In this document: positions 9,030-19,923 of the stretch, one piece after another
Position numbering within the stretch: the stretch's first letter is position 1
How the letters are laid out: the number at the start of each line of letters is the position of its first letter
Source of the DNA: Daldinia sp. FL1419
Taxonomy: Eukaryota; Ascomycota; Sordariomycetes; Xylariales; Hypoxylaceae
Reading direction: 5' to 3'
Assembly: GCA_025201765.1 (NCBI GenBank)
Contig: MU623385.1
Coordinates: 62,001-126,000 of the forward strand
Length of the DNA: 64,000 bases
Program-made: the position numbers and the translations under genes
Notes under the pieces: generated by a model
Told to the model about the DNA's origin: nothing
The model's input: the letters and a program-made list of their open reading frames with translations, nothing else
Databases searched by the model: none

Positions 9030-11081
9030 CTATTTCGAAAGATGCGTCGTGTTGAAGAGACGATTGCCCGTATCAGTACCACCACTTCCTGTATATTTGT
9101 TGTTTGAAATGCGCAGAGCCACAACTTCGAGCCCTACTTCCCGGCTATACTCTGATACCTGGCCACCTGGAAAGACCGACTGCTTCTGAACGACTCCTGT
9201 AACTACTACAACGTGAATATGGGGTTGTAGTGCTCGGATGTGCCGTGCGAATTCTACTATCGTGCTGCCGCTATTAACAACCGAATCAACTAATATTATA
9301 TTGTATATATCGTGCAAGTGCTCCATCTTGATATCGTCTGTATGGCTTGCGTGGACGAAACGAGCGAGGGGGAAGGCCCGACTAACGCCAAAAGCCATGG
9401 CTTCACCACCGCGCATCAACGGGATGATTAGAGTATTCTTCTCATGACGAAGTCGGTGACCAATTGTTCGATTTCCTTGGACATGGTCCATAGAGTACTC
9501 CTCAACACCGAGAAGCTCCGGCAAGAATTCAATTGCCAAGTAATATCCAGAGTTTTGATGGGCCTCTCTGAGACTATGACCAGCAACCATTGCGTTGCGC
9601 ATAGGGGCCATTAATAACTTGGCTGATCCCTTATTGGTGGCATGAACTAAGCGGAGTCCAAGGAATAGAGAACGAATGAATCCGGGATCGTTAATGTCTA
9701 CTAAGGGAAGCCTTCTGGTGTTTAGTCGCCGCGTGACGGTCCCAGGCAATAGAGCCTGACAAGCTTGAAGACCATCATCGATAGCCTTCTCCAAAGCCGC
9801 ATCCATGGACTTGCTTCTCGAATCCTCTTCTCCAACTACAACAACAGATTTATTCGCTTGATTGAACATTTCCAAATCTAACGGGCTATCACCGAAAGCC
9901 CAAGTATACAGGCCATGATTTGACTGAAGGCGATGAACCAGAGAAGCTTTGACCTCTGGAGTGACGACGAAACAATCTGTGATACGCCCACCACCAATAA
10001 CTTTTACTGTCTTGGATAGGCCTGCCTTTGAAAGTATCTTATCCCAAATATGCCGTAGTCCACAAGTGATGACGACGGCGCCAACATAGTCATCTCTCTG
10101 CACTCTCCGCAATAGCAATGCGAATTCGGGCCGAAGAGCGACCACTGATGCTACTTCTTCACAGATGGAGTCGAACACCTCGTCGCTAAACATCTCTTCG
10201 TATAGTAGGACCGCTTGCCGAAAGGCGGTATATGAGTAACCCAATTTGCTGCTGAAGATATCCTTTAATGGCGCATCATTTTCGATATCTGGACAATGTC
10301 TCGAAGCTGCGTTCCAAAACAGCTTCCCGGTATCCTCTGCCGCCAACGTTCTGTCTCCATCAAGTACAAGCATTGTATGCAACCGACGCGCATCATCCGA
10401 AAGAAAACCGTCAAGCTTTTCGATAGCCAGAGAAAGATTAACACCTGCCGTATGGCGCCGAAAGTTTTGTATCAACGTCGAAATCTGAGATAGCTCAGTT
10501 TTAGGAGATATTGACGAAAACAAAATGTTATTGTCGTAGCACAGTTGACGCATCTGGGCCTTCTCGGCTTCCTGCCATTTGCGTAAGTGCTCGACGGAAT
10601 ACGAAGGGCGAGCCCTCTTGGTGTCATCTGACCGGCGAGCTGAAATAATTTCAGCGTCGACATTCAAATATAGAATATGAGTGTACACTTCCAAGTCATT
10701 CTGTGTACACACCGTGAGTCCAGTCTCCTTCCCCTCATCCCAGAACATGAAATGGCCGACGACAACTCCGACACGTCCTGTCGAGGAACAAGTTTGTGCG
10801 ATGCGTTCAATGGCTAGTTGACGAACACGTTCCTTTTCGGGTCCCTCCAGTTTCTTAAAGGCGTCAAGGCCTCCTGAAACAAGAGATTCGATCACCTCAG
10901 AGCCTTCGTAAAACTCGAAAAGAGCCGCGCCAAGCTTTTGTTTGAGTGTATTGAGGAGGTACGATTTACCACATCCTGATATTCCGTAAAGGCCAATAAC
11001 CACCGGCCTTGACGGCAGCGGTGCCACAGATTGGGACTCTGCCGGCTGGCTAGCTTGGCGGTTGACAGATGTACTCGGCAT
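9030..11081 (-). CDS. P-loop kinase / HAD phosphatase / uracil phosphoribosyltransferase fusion
   Basis: Single exon, 683 residues, three domains. Residues ~26-210 are a P-loop kinase-like domain (GLYGISGCGKSY at 30-41). Residues ~235-440 are a HAD-type phosphatase of the phosphoserine-phosphatase kind: motif I DGDRT at 241-245, motif II ITCG at 338-341, motif IV GDSPLD at 397-402. Residues ~465-683 are a uracil phosphoribosyltransferase: IIPLMRGGEAMAFGV at 552-566, PRPP loop ILVDSVVNSGST at 596-607, and uracil-binding tail GGTDTGNRLFNT at 667-678. The PRPP loop has NSGS where bacterial enzymes have ATGG. The C-terminal part should convert uracil plus PRPP to UMP in pyrimidine salvage; the kinase and phosphatase substrates are unknown. 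The same three-part layout exists in other moulds as far as I recall. Confidence 0.88.
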   Translation of the reverse strand: MPSTSVNRQASQPAESQSVAPLPSRPVVIGLYGISGCGKSYLLNTLKQKLGAALFEFYEGSEVIESLVSGGLDAFKKLEGPEKERVRQLAIERIAQTCSSTGRVGVVVGHFMFWDEGKETGLTVCTQNDLEVYTHILYLNVDAEIISARRSDDTKRARPSYSVEHLRKWQEAEKAQMRQLCYDNNILFSSISPKTELSQISTLIQNFRRHTAGVNLSLAIEKLDGFLSDDARRLHTMLVLDGDRTLAAEDTGKLFWNAASRHCPDIENDAPLKDIFSSKLGYSYTAFRQAVLLYEEMFSDEVFDSICEEVASVVALRPEFALLLRRVQRDDYVGAVVITCGLRHIWDKILSKAGLSKTVKVIGGGRITDCFVVTPEVKASLVHRLQSNHGLYTWAFGDSPLDLEMFNQANKSVVVVGEEDSRSKSMDAALEKAIDDGLQACQALLPGTVTRRLNTRRLPLVDINDPGFIRSLFLGLRLVHATNKGSAKLLMAPMRNAMVAGHSLREAHQNSGYYLAIEFLPELLGVEEYSMDHVQGNRTIGHRLRHEKNTLIIPLMRGGEAMAFGVSRAFPLARFVHASHTDDIKMEHLHDIYNIILVDSVVNSGSTIVEFARHIRALQPHIHVVVVTGVVQKQSVFPGGQVSEYSREVGLEVVALRISNNKYTGSGGTDTGNRLFNTTHLSK

Positions 11082-11967
11082 GCCAAAGATTTTTAATATT
11101 TGAATGTTTGCCGATGATGTTTAGTTCATGTGGGTAGTCTAGTTGGTAGAGTTCTTAGGATTTTGCTGTTAGGAATCTAGTAGCAATAAATAGGGGGGAT
11201 ACACGGTTTTTTATACATGCCCCTCAGCGAAGTAGTAATAGCTTGGAACAACTTATGATATGTCACCTTTTAGGCCTAACTGGCAATATTACGTACCAAT
11301 AGATACCAAGAGCCTCAATCAACACTTTCACGCATTGTTTGGCCTCTAGGACTTATAATACTTACCTGATACGTAAGATGCCTAGGTACATTATGTCGGT
11401 CAACCCCCTATCCAACTGCGTGTACGTGCATATCCCCGTCAGTCCCAGAGCCTGTAGTTTGGTCCACTCTCAGACATTTAGGCCCTACTTATTTAATGTA
11501 TTCATTCATTACCGCACTGTTGCGCTCGGGAAGGCAGGTGAGGCCAAAGGGGGCGTTGCGGGGTTGTACGGGTGCCGTATGCATATTTCCGAAATATTCT
11601 CCCGAATGGGGGCAAAGACAACCTATGGACTGGATTGTATTTCACCTTTATTTTCTTTCTTTTTCTGTGCTACCCTAGAAGATTTCGTCCAATCATGTAC
11701 AGTTAAATTTCATCTACAATGGATTGAATAATTTTGTTAAAGACGTTAGTACCCATTCAAACGGAGAGGACAGTCTAAACAACATACTTGTTTCTACATT
11801 GATACTTTAGCCACCTCCTAAGCTGATTTGTCTTATACACTTGATTCTCTACACCGTCTTATTAAGTTCTCGGCTCAGACTATTTTTACTTCAACATGTT
11901 TGCCAACTGACTAGTTAAACGATTCTCAACCCCCAAGTTTCAGCCCTCAACCGGCTTAGAATCAAAC
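11082..11967. other. Divergent intergenic region
   Basis: About 890 bp between the divergent starts of the fusion gene and the 153-residue protein, so it should contain both promoters. A 130-codon plus-strand frame at 11339-11731 has no recognisable domain and I treat it as chance. Confidence 0.4.
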
Positions 11968-12429
11968 ATGGCTCGCAACATTGCCAAGAGATTTCTGCAC
12001 CGATGGCACAAACTCCTCGGCCTCCAGCGTCAGACCCCGTTATCATGGCACCGGGACCGCCTGCGCGAAGAGCTGCGAGAGCGCCGAGACGCCGGCACCC
12101 CGCTGGAGAAGCTGAGCGAAACTGCAGACGTGTTTTTCTCGATAAGCCGCGCTAAGTACGACGGCTTTCCCGTCCGGCCGCTTCCTCGCTTTTCCGTCAG
12201 CCACGTCCTCGTGTACGCGTACATGCTGGCCAAGTTTACCTCCCGCTGGGCGTTTTACCGGATGGCTGCTTTCCTCTGCGGAGCCCCCAACCCCGGCATA
12301 GTGCGCGAGGTTGTTAATCCCATCAAGGACAAAAAGCTAGACGAGGTCGCTTCGCGCCACCGCATCGACAAGGACAAGTTCAGACGTATCGGACGCCGGC
12401 TACGGCGTGTTTGGCCGCTGTTTCCATAG
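11968..12429 (+). CDS. Uncharacterised short basic fungal protein
   Basis: Single-exon gene of 153 residues, strongly basic. It starts MARNIAKRFLHRWHKLLG, followed by an Arg/Glu-rich helix (WHRDRLREELRERRDAG), an LSETADVFFSISRAKYDG segment, and a moderately hydrophobic middle (VSHVLVYAYMLAKF, then WAFYRMAAFLCG). The C-terminal third is Lys/Arg rich. Codon use is GC-rich at third positions, unlike the flanking DNA, which supports real coding. The pattern resembles conserved hypothetical proteins of Pezizomycotina that I cannot name. No signal peptide or catalytic motif is visible. Confidence 0.7.
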   Translation: MARNIAKRFLHRWHKLLGLQRQTPLSWHRDRLREELRERRDAGTPLEKLSETADVFFSISRAKYDGFPVRPLPRFSVSHVLVYAYMLAKFTSRWAFYRMAAFLCGAPNPGIVREVVNPIKDKKLDEVASRHRIDKDKFRRIGRRLRRVWPLFP

Positions 12430-13402
12430 TTGCGACTATTGGGGGGGCTGTATGTACGCCACCATCTGGCCTAAAAGCCGCATGGATGTGATACAAGGTA
12501 GGTTGATCCCCTGTACGAACCATGTCGCTGAATTTATCTGTCTAACACTCGATGTTTAAGGCCAAGCTACCATAGACTGTCGCAAGTTAAGCCCGTAAGG
12601 CTACGAAAAAAGAATATTATGCTGTCGGTATTTCGGAATCAAAGATATAGGAATGGGCGACATTATGACTTAGGAACAAATAGCAATAGGTATAAACCCG
12701 CTCTATTCCTACGCGCAAATTGGTTCAACGGCCAAATATGAGACAGATCATAGACTAATGAAGCAAAGCCACCCTTGCTCCAGTAACGACATCTACCAGT
12801 AGGATACGATATAAAATATTCCGTAGTATTCAACGTATTAGCATGTTTACCATAAAGACGAATAGGCTTCTATCCGAACCGTGATTTCTTCGACCTGCAT
12901 GATATGTATAACATTATATGTGAATAAGGCGAAAGTCCTGCAGAAAGTAAGGTTTCATAGTAGTGAAGAGGAGTTAAACCGTCTAATAAAGTTTGATCGA
13001 GTCTGTATGAGTTAATCCAATGAGCTGATGCAGCCCCTGAAGAAAGGGGTATTTTTCAACAGACTTGGATGGTCTAGGGGACGACAAGGTGGATTAATTG
13101 AGATGCTATTGCCCCTCTATCTGTACAACATCTGTTTTACCTCGAGCAGGATTTCCAGCGAATGAACTCATAAACACAAGTAGCGAGCTATTATATACAA
13201 CCTAGTCCATAGGTCTCATTATTAAAAGCCCAATATCACCACCAGAATTTTCTAAGCAAATATCATCACGATATCAAGCCATCAATCGCGTCTCGTTTGG
13301 GCGAAAACAGATAGCACAGACATCTCAATGTGGGTCGAAATCAATAGCATGCTATATTAACTGCGGGTAATATCAAGAGATAGTTACCAAGGAACAGCTA
13401 AA
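12430..13402. other. Intergenic, no gene seen
   Basis: About 970 bp between convergent genes. No frame of interest and no RNA gene. A possible 5S rRNA resemblance near 12565 did not hold up. Confidence 0.4.
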
Positions 13403-14077
13403 TTAGATAAATATGACGGTGCCGAAGAAAGGCGTCATGTGGAAGTTGGACTCGTTTGTCGGATTCCACGCGCCAAGCAGCTGGTCCGGGAACGTTTCCG
13501 GGGATACAACGGTGCGGAAAAAATTCATTCTCCACGATGTTCCCTTTGCCTGCCCGTCGTCGACGTTGAAGAGTCCGAGCGGGATCTTGGCGGCCGAAAC
13601 CCAAGTCTGCGCCTCCTTGTCCAGAGTCGTTCCTGCTGTCAGGCCGTCGACCAGCGGCTGGGTCAAAAAAGAAGTGTCCAGCGGAGCGCTGGTCGCACGG
13701 ACTTTGGACTTGTTGTAGATCCAGGCCTGGAATGTGACGTTGTTAGGGCTCACTTCGAATTCCAGGTAAGTCTGCGGATCATTGGTGCCGTGATAAATAA
13801 ATCCTTCCATGACTTCGTACGCCCAAATATCGTCGTTCGTCTTTTGAGTTTCATTGAAATAGTAATTCGTCTCCTCAAACGCGGTGAACGTGAGGTGGAT
13901 TGACGTATCATCGTAGCAGACGTCAACTTGCGTCTTGGGGAAGTCGGCCTGATCAGGCACGGACTTGTCGTATTGAACAGTGCCCTTGCCCGCCGAACAA
14001 GCTGGTGCCTCCAGGGATGGCACGCTGGCGTACACAGCGCTCGCCACCGTAAGCAGAGACCCCAAGCAAAACTTCAT
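13403..14077 (-). CDS. Secreted CBM9-like (carbohydrate-binding/DOMON-fold) protein
   Basis: The product is 224 residues from the ATG at 14077, which starts a signal peptide (MKFCLGSLLTVASAVYA). A second in-frame ATG six codons upstream (14095) is possible but weakens the signal. The mature part has the fungal CBM9-like pattern: VDVCYDDTSIHLTFTAFEE, DDIWAYEVMEGFIYHGTND, TYLEFEVSPNNVTFQAWIYN, and near the end WRMNFFRTVVSPETFP followed by LGAWNPTNESNFHMTPFFG. These are the strands of a beta-sandwich that in family 9 modules binds sugar ends. There is no attached catalytic domain, so it is a stand-alone secreted binding protein. Three or more N-glycosylation sequons are present. Confidence 0.82.
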   Translation of the reverse strand: MKFCLGSLLTVASAVYASVPSLEAPACSAGKGTVQYDKSVPDQADFPKTQVDVCYDDTSIHLTFTAFEETNYYFNETQKTNDDIWAYEVMEGFIYHGTNDPQTYLEFEVSPNNVTFQAWIYNKSKVRATSAPLDTSFLTQPLVDGLTAGTTLDKEAQTWVSAAKIPLGLFNVDDGQAKGTSWRMNFFRTVVSPETFPDQLLGAWNPTNESNFHMTPFFGTVIFI

Positions 14078-14095
14078 GCTGGCCGACCGACTCAT

Positions 14096-15313
14096 CGCGA
14101 CGAATGTTGAAGTCGACTAATCGATCTAGGGAGGAAGAAGTGGCCGTCGCTGGGGGAAGTTGGGGAATATAAATAAATATGAGCCTCATCATGGGAGGAC
14201 CCAATATTCGTCTACCCAAGGGAAAGGATGTCGTGCAAGGGACGTTGGCGACTTAATTTCCCCCATTTTGGCATAATTACATCCTTCAAATTTCCATAGA
14301 AGGATTGCGCCGGTATTGTAACGTAGCACAGCTAAACGAGCAGCCTAGCCTGGTCTACCGCATTCCTTGGTTGCTTGGCATCGAATGACCACGCTGGCGG
14401 AACCTGTCAATTAGGCCTTGTTCCAACAAATATCATAATGGGATTAGGGGTCTGAGGCGTATTGTAAGATGGTCTTATACCATATACGGACGCCGCGTGC
14501 ACAATATTGAATACCTACTTAAGTACATAGGTACATGTTAGCGGCAGATGTATAGGTACGTACTATTTTCATACTAACGTTAATTATATTTAAGCTTATT
14601 CTGTGGGGATAGACCCTCCTAAATAACAAATAACAAAACAAGTAATAAAACAAAAGCTTGTGAGTTTTTCAGCATATTTATAATTCAATTGATATATTTG
14701 TCTCAGAGCATGTTTTATTATCCGATAACCCATAGTAAATAATAAATTCACAACACAAGAGCACGTTGATAGCATTGCAGGTACCAAACCGAAGGATCAC
14801 AGCCATTTTTCTGCTTGCGTTATTCTACTACCCCTGCGGCCTTGACGCCCGGCTACGCCTAAGACCCGAAAAAAAAAAAGAAAAATCCGATTGTTTTAGT
14901 TCACCATAACATGATTCGAGCCGACTCTCGTTTGAAGGTTTAATCACCACTGCCATCCCCCAGACAAGGTCAAAATAAGTATTCCAGCTTTACTCGAGGG
15001 GTTCTCGGTAGTACCCTATGTTGTTATCATAGGTAACGTGATCATAGAGCCTACCGAAATATATGAAATGTAAAGGGCATGATACGACAAATTCGTTGGA
15101 TAGAGCGCAAGTCTATTAGTAAAAGAGCGGCCGTGTAGTACAATTCGGGCTAATAGGTCATGAACTCTAGGATAGGTAGACAATACCTAGGGCATGTTCA
15201 TAAACCATGTGATAAAGTGGCCTAGGCGCGATGTTTAAGAGAGCCTGACCATAACTAGAGACTTTTCTCTTGGAATTGAATTCCTTCCTATCCTCTACAA
15301 TAGAGATGTATTA
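14096..15313. other. Intergenic, AT-rich, no gene seen
   Basis: About 1.2 kb. The part from 14580 to 14770 is AT-rich. A GGTACC-type motif cluster lies at 14515-14570. Nothing coding is supported. Confidence 0.4.
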
Positions 15314-16913
15314 ATGGACCCTTTCTCCATCGCTACCGGCGTTACCGGCCTCATTTGTGCTACTTGGCGAGCTTACTCAAGATATAAGACGCGGAATGAC
15401 ACTAGAACTTACCCAAGTTACCACGACTGTCAACTCCATAACAAGGAAACTTGAAGCCCCTATCTTAAAAAGGAACAATGAGATGACTGGCTCGATACGC
15501 GATGGTCTTAACCAGCTAGGTTGGATGTATCGTTCCAACGAAGCTTCCAGGAATCTGAGAATAACATACCTAGGAACATCAACGGATGCCTGTCTAGGTC
15601 GTCTATCAGATAGTCTTGGGAAGCATCAAGAGAGACAACTGTCCGTTCTTGCTCATCGCCTAGATAAGATTGCCGAAGCATTATATACTCAGAATCTCTC
15701 TCAAGCAGCAAGCGTCACGAGGCGGACCAAGAAGCAAGGAAACAACTTCGTTGTTCCGCGAGGGACCTATCTACAACTATGGCTCAGGGCAACTACATAT
15801 AGAACAAGTCCTTTTTTTCTATATCTAGCACAGGCTGTAACCCTGACAATTCGTCCCAAATCAAAGTTTTATGGAACTCTAATCATTACCTATAGCTAAT
15901 ATTCACACCAGACTTTGGCTGCACCGGAATTTTATACCAAGTGTTGCTCCGCTCGGAGTCTAGCCTCTCCAGTTTAATGCTGGCCCCTCTTTGCTATATG
16001 AGCGCACCCGAGACGGTCTGACTGCTCTACATTTAGCTTCTAACTGGCCGAAAGGCCCCACGGTCATAATGGAGACTGGCGGCCAGGCAATAAAATCTAT
16101 AATTGATATTAAAGGTAACGTCGAGGGCACGGCCTTGACATATGCAGTACGACTAAACCAACTCGATTCCGTCCAATTATTACTTAATCATGGAGCAACC
16201 ATAACGGACGATAGGTGCATTCGCCTGTCTCGAGTGTTGAGGATATCAGATACGAGGAGACAGTCCACGTTATAGCCATACACCCCGGTAAACGACGGAG
16301 GATACTCTCGAGACTTGCATTACAATATCTTCCAATCGAGATAATCCACGATCTGGGGCTAAAGGAAGATGAGATCCTAGACGATAAAGGATTTGATGTT
16401 TCCAGAGTCCTCGGGAAATTTATTATAATACCCTGTATCTACGATGTCCTAATACCAGGGTTTGTCTAGGTATTACAAGCTCACTATTATGGCTCAGAAA
16501 CTCTTTGACACTGGATTCCACGAGACAAATATAAATTTTATCGGATATACCCCGTTACTGACCTTACTGGTCTCCGAAGGCAGTTTTACACGCGATATAG
16601 ACTTGCTCTTTTTTGGTTTGAGGATATCGGCACCGATCTCCATACGCCAATTCCCCTGCCTCGAGGAGATTGCTGTAATTCAGATGAAGAACCGATGCCC
16701 AATTATCCAGTTTTACATTTGGCGCAGCGGCTAGAAATTTTGATGGGGGACTCAAAAGAAAAATTCGAAGGAATAAGTGTGCCGCTGAGTAGATTCGTAG
16801 AAGAATACTGGTGGCCCAAGATGAAAGAAGCGATGAAAGAACGAGACGAGTTTCCGGCTGTAACGCTGTACGCTATTAAGGGGATCGGTGTTGTGTTAGA
16901 AGAGTCCTAGGAC
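15314..16913 (+). pseudogene. Decayed STAND/ankyrin-repeat gene
   Basis: The ATG at 15314 opens the stereotyped fungal STAND N-terminus MDPFSIATGVTGLI. Recognisable pieces then follow in changing frames. Frame 3 covers about 15350-15899 (helical region, then LQLWLRATTY). Frame 1 covers about 15965-16260 with an ankyrin unit (RDGLTALHLASN, then DSVQLLLNHGA). Frame 3 again at about 16260-16460 gives LALQYLPIEIIHDLGL, frame 1 at 16462-16734 gives AQKLFDTGF and GYTPLLTLL, and frame 3 ends at 16910 (RFVEEYWWPKMKEAM). The order matches intact fungal ankyrin proteins of this type. At least four frame changes and several stops cannot all be introns. It is a single-copy relic rather than a working gene. 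Confidence 0.75.
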
Positions 16914-17335
16914 AATCTAGGCCGGTTTTCTTAGTACTCGGGGGGGTTCTATCTTGGCTGCTTCCAGACAATATCTTGTCTCGTTCTTCACTGCGTCCTT
17001 GGATGAAGCAGCCCTAAAGTTTTAATACCTTGCTGGGTTCTCAGTTTCAATGAGAGTACTTAACCTAGACTTTAGAATCCTTATCGTCACTAGCATATGC
17101 CGAAAGCAATTCAACCATTCAGGAACATGTTCTATACCTAAATATCTAAAACTAGAATTTAGAATATGGCATATTAATAACATTCCGAACACCGAATTAA
17201 AGAGAGCTCAATTGATACATATCTTTTCATCCCAACATTGCGCCCTGCTCAGGGGTAATATTCGATATCCCAATCTTCGTCTTACGATTCCACAACCTCA
17301 TCCCAGGAACAACCACATGCCCCCCAGGGCGCGAG

Positions 17336-18137
17336 TTAGATCTTTAAAAGCTCATTAGCTTCAATGATCCGGTTTGCGTGACCATTGAGCGCAATCTTCA
17401 ACATAGCCTTGGCAAGATGATCCACCGCAATGAACCCACTCGTGTTAGCCGTGAGCGCGTTTATCAACCCAGCGTACTTCTTCACAATTCCGCCAGGTCG
17501 CACGGCCCAAACCTCGAACTTGTCCTTGTTGGCCTCCGCGATATCGAACAGACCCTTTTCGACTTGTCCCTAGTGATATATGCAGTCAGAATGCCAAGTT
17601 CCTTTGGGATAAACAGTTACTGCAAGATCACGAATAACGAAGGTCTTACTTTGATAAGCCTAGTATCCTTCATCATCTTCAGATTCTTATTCTGGTCCCA
17701 CTCGGCAAACTTGCCACTGCAAAAGACGAAGCGGAACTTTTGAGATCCAGGCAGGCGTGCCGCCAACACTTCGCTGAATGCCTTCGCGGCAGCCAGAGTG
17801 TAGTCCACCGAGACTTTCCTCGCAGTCTCCACGTCCGGGAACTGCGTGGCACGGCCCCCGATAGTCCTTGGCCACGTGTAAGTCCGAGCTCTTGGCGATG
17901 CTCATTCGAAACTCACCAGACACAACCTTCCGCACCTGTTAGTTGCTCCAGGAGCTCTGGCGGGTAGGTGGAAAAGTCCTTGTGTTCGATAATAGTTAGT
18001 TTCGTGCTTTTCGAGATATCCTCGGACAGCGGCTTGCGTGTTAGGACGAATGCGTGCGTGATTGAGGGATCTGCGATTGCCTGTCGGACTACTTCGCTCC
18101 CGACGAAGCCCGTAGCGCCTGTGATGATGATTTTCAT
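17336..18137 (-). CDS. NAD(P)-binding Rossmann-fold oxidoreductase (NmrA/HTATIP2-like)
   Basis: Three exons give 223 residues: 18137..17917, 17866..17650, 17569..17336. Intron 1 is only 50 bp (donor GTGAGT, AAG acceptor, inferred from frame and homologous order); intron 2 is 80 bp (GTAAGA...CTAG). The start MKIIITGATGFVGSEVVRQA is the classic dinucleotide-binding GxTGxxG turn. A later segment, SVDYTLAAAKAF, keeps the helix that follows the active-site region, then FRFVFCSGKFAEWDQ, and the tail GFIAVDHLAKAMLKIAL ends near a typical NELLKI terminus. The substrate is unknown. No stop interrupts the spliced frame. Confidence 0.82.
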
Positions 18138-18591
18138 TTTGAAAGTAAGTGGGATGAATAATCAGATCATGTACGCGGTGTATGTAGGTTATTGACTTGG
18201 AAACATTGGAGTTGAAGAGGTGGGTTCTACCATAATTAAATCAGGAAATTAATACCGTTGCATTGAACTACGTCAAGTATTTATGTGGAAGCGACTAAGC
18301 TGCATCAGGTAACCAGCTATTATTCCCAAGTCCTATAGACCCAACTGAATACCAATTAGGAGAATGTCGTGGAATTCATCCGAGTATCTGGTAAGTCTGG
18401 TTCGAATCTTGTTGTTACTGTAAAACAAGGGGTTAGATCGCCAAGATATGGGGAAATTTCTAGTTAACCTAGTGTTGATTGACTCCAGTAAGCTACTATT
18501 TTCAGTGGCGTATTTTACATAGGTAGCATAGAGGGGGTACATAATGACCCCTATTGTTACCTATTCTTAGGTACCTTAGTTAGACAAACTC

Positions 18592-19890
18592 CTATATACA
18601 CTCGTCCTTGTATACGATCCCATCTTTCATCACAAATTTGACTTTTCTTAAGGAGCCGAAGTCCTTGGTCGGGTCACCATCAACAGCAATGAGATCAGCC
18701 GTAAATCCTTCATCTAGCACACCAAATCTTTTACCGCAAAGGTCTGCACCGCATGCTTCCCAGCCATGCAGTGTTGCTGCTTGCAAGACATCAAGGGCGG
18801 GAATTCCTGCCTTCGCCATTAACTCCAGCTCGAAGACGTTCTCTCCGTGCGCAAAGGTGCCAGTATCGCCACCAGTAGCGAGCTTAATGCCCCGATCAAA
18901 AGCCGCCTTCGTATGTTTAAAAATGGCCTTCATCAGATCACCTCCATCGTCTAACGCGACCTGATAGACAGCCAGTGTTGGTACGAAGATAGTATTGTTC
19001 TCCTTCATTGCTTCCAGGGGGGCCTCGCTAGGCATGAAACCATGCTCGACAGTCGTTACGCCCGCCTTAGCCGCCATTACGACTGCCTCCGGGCTTTGCG
19101 CATGAGCACAAATAGGGACACCTGAGCGTTTAGCCTCGGTAACCATAGCATTCATCTCCTCCTGTGTGAAAAGGAGAACATTCGGGTTTCTTTGCCCCGT
19201 GATAGCGCCGTCCGGTGGCGGGAAACAGACATCCTTTGACCCAGGCCAGCTAGGCTTGGGATACCTTAACGATCGCTTGCGGTAATCGGCATAGAACTTG
19301 ATAATATCGGCACCCGCGCCTAGGCGCCGACGTACCGCCGCCGTAACACCGTCAACACCATCAGCGGGGTCCGATATCCTAGGAGCGACTTGGCCAATAC
19401 CGGGAAGAGTATTTTCCAGACGTGTCTCGTATCCGCCGCTCGAAGCGATGCATTCAGTCGCGACAAACATGCGAGGGCCGGGTATGATTCCGCGATTAAT
19501 CGTGTCTCTGAAATTCACATCGGCATCCCTCAAACCTTCGGTGCCCAGATCGCGGTAGGTGGTATAGCCCGCCATCAAAGCAGCTTTAGCGTGATTCGTA
19601 GCCCGCACCACCCTTTCGACGAAGCTCTCGTCGCGCATCTGATTGAGCGAGGATACTTCGGAATAAGGATGTAGAAAAATATGCGTATGCGCGTCTACCA
19701 AGCCCGGAAGAACGGTCAGGCCTCGGAGATCAATTGTGTTCGGCTGCGATGCGTCGACTGCTCCATCTCGTTCATACACTTTGGCGACCAGCCCAGTGTT
19801 GACGTCAATCGAGATTGATAGGTCCGAAACGAAGCGTTTCCGCTTCGAGTCGAAGAGAGAAGACGTGTGCACGGTGATCTGTTTGCCCAT
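18592..19890 (-). CDS. Metal-dependent amidohydrolase
   Basis: The product is 432 residues from the ATG at 19890 (an in-frame ATG 11 codons upstream at 19923 is less likely). Member of the imidazolonepropionase/Xaa-Pro dipeptidase-like branch of the amidohydrolase superfamily. Metal ligands are in order: HTH at 68-70 in GLVDAHTHIF, a bridging Lys at about 198 (DIIKFY), His 263 (CAHAQ), His 283 (VEHGF) and Asp 342 (ATGGDTGTFAHG). The C-terminus carries the usual ADLIAVDGDPTKD beta-sandwich motif. No signal peptide, so it is probably cytosolic. The full set of ligands implies an active hydrolase of a cyclic amide, peptide or ester; the substrate cannot be read from sequence. It lies head-to-tail with the Rossmann-fold gene, 455 bp apart. 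Confidence 0.9.
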   Translation of the reverse strand: MGKQITVHTSSLFDSKRKRFVSDLSISIDVNTGLVAKVYERDGAVDASQPNTIDLRGLTVLPGLVDAHTHIFLHPYSEVSSLNQMRDESFVERVVRATNHAKAALMAGYTTYRDLGTEGLRDADVNFRDTINRGIIPGPRMFVATECIASSGGYETRLENTLPGIGQVAPRISDPADGVDGVTAAVRRRLGAGADIIKFYADYRKRSLRYPKPSWPGSKDVCFPPPDGAITGQRNPNVLLFTQEEMNAMVTEAKRSGVPICAHAQSPEAVVMAAKAGVTTVEHGFMPSEAPLEAMKENNTIFVPTLAVYQVALDDGGDLMKAIFKHTKAAFDRGIKLATGGDTGTFAHGENVFELELMAKAGIPALDVLQAATLHGWEACGADLCGKRFGVLDEGFTADLIAVDGDPTKDFGSLRKVKFVMKDGIVYKDECI

Positions 19891-19923
19891 ATTGCGCGGT
19901 AAGGATTCCCTGAAGAGTGTCAT

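Noticed and set aside
11339..11731. 130-codon plus-strand frame in the divergent promoter region
   Set aside because: No recognisable motif, and it occupies the space between two divergent genes.
12560..12660. Faint similarity to 5S rRNA (CCATAG..., AAGTTAAGCC)
   Set aside because: Only short words match; the internal control region and pairing arms are missing.
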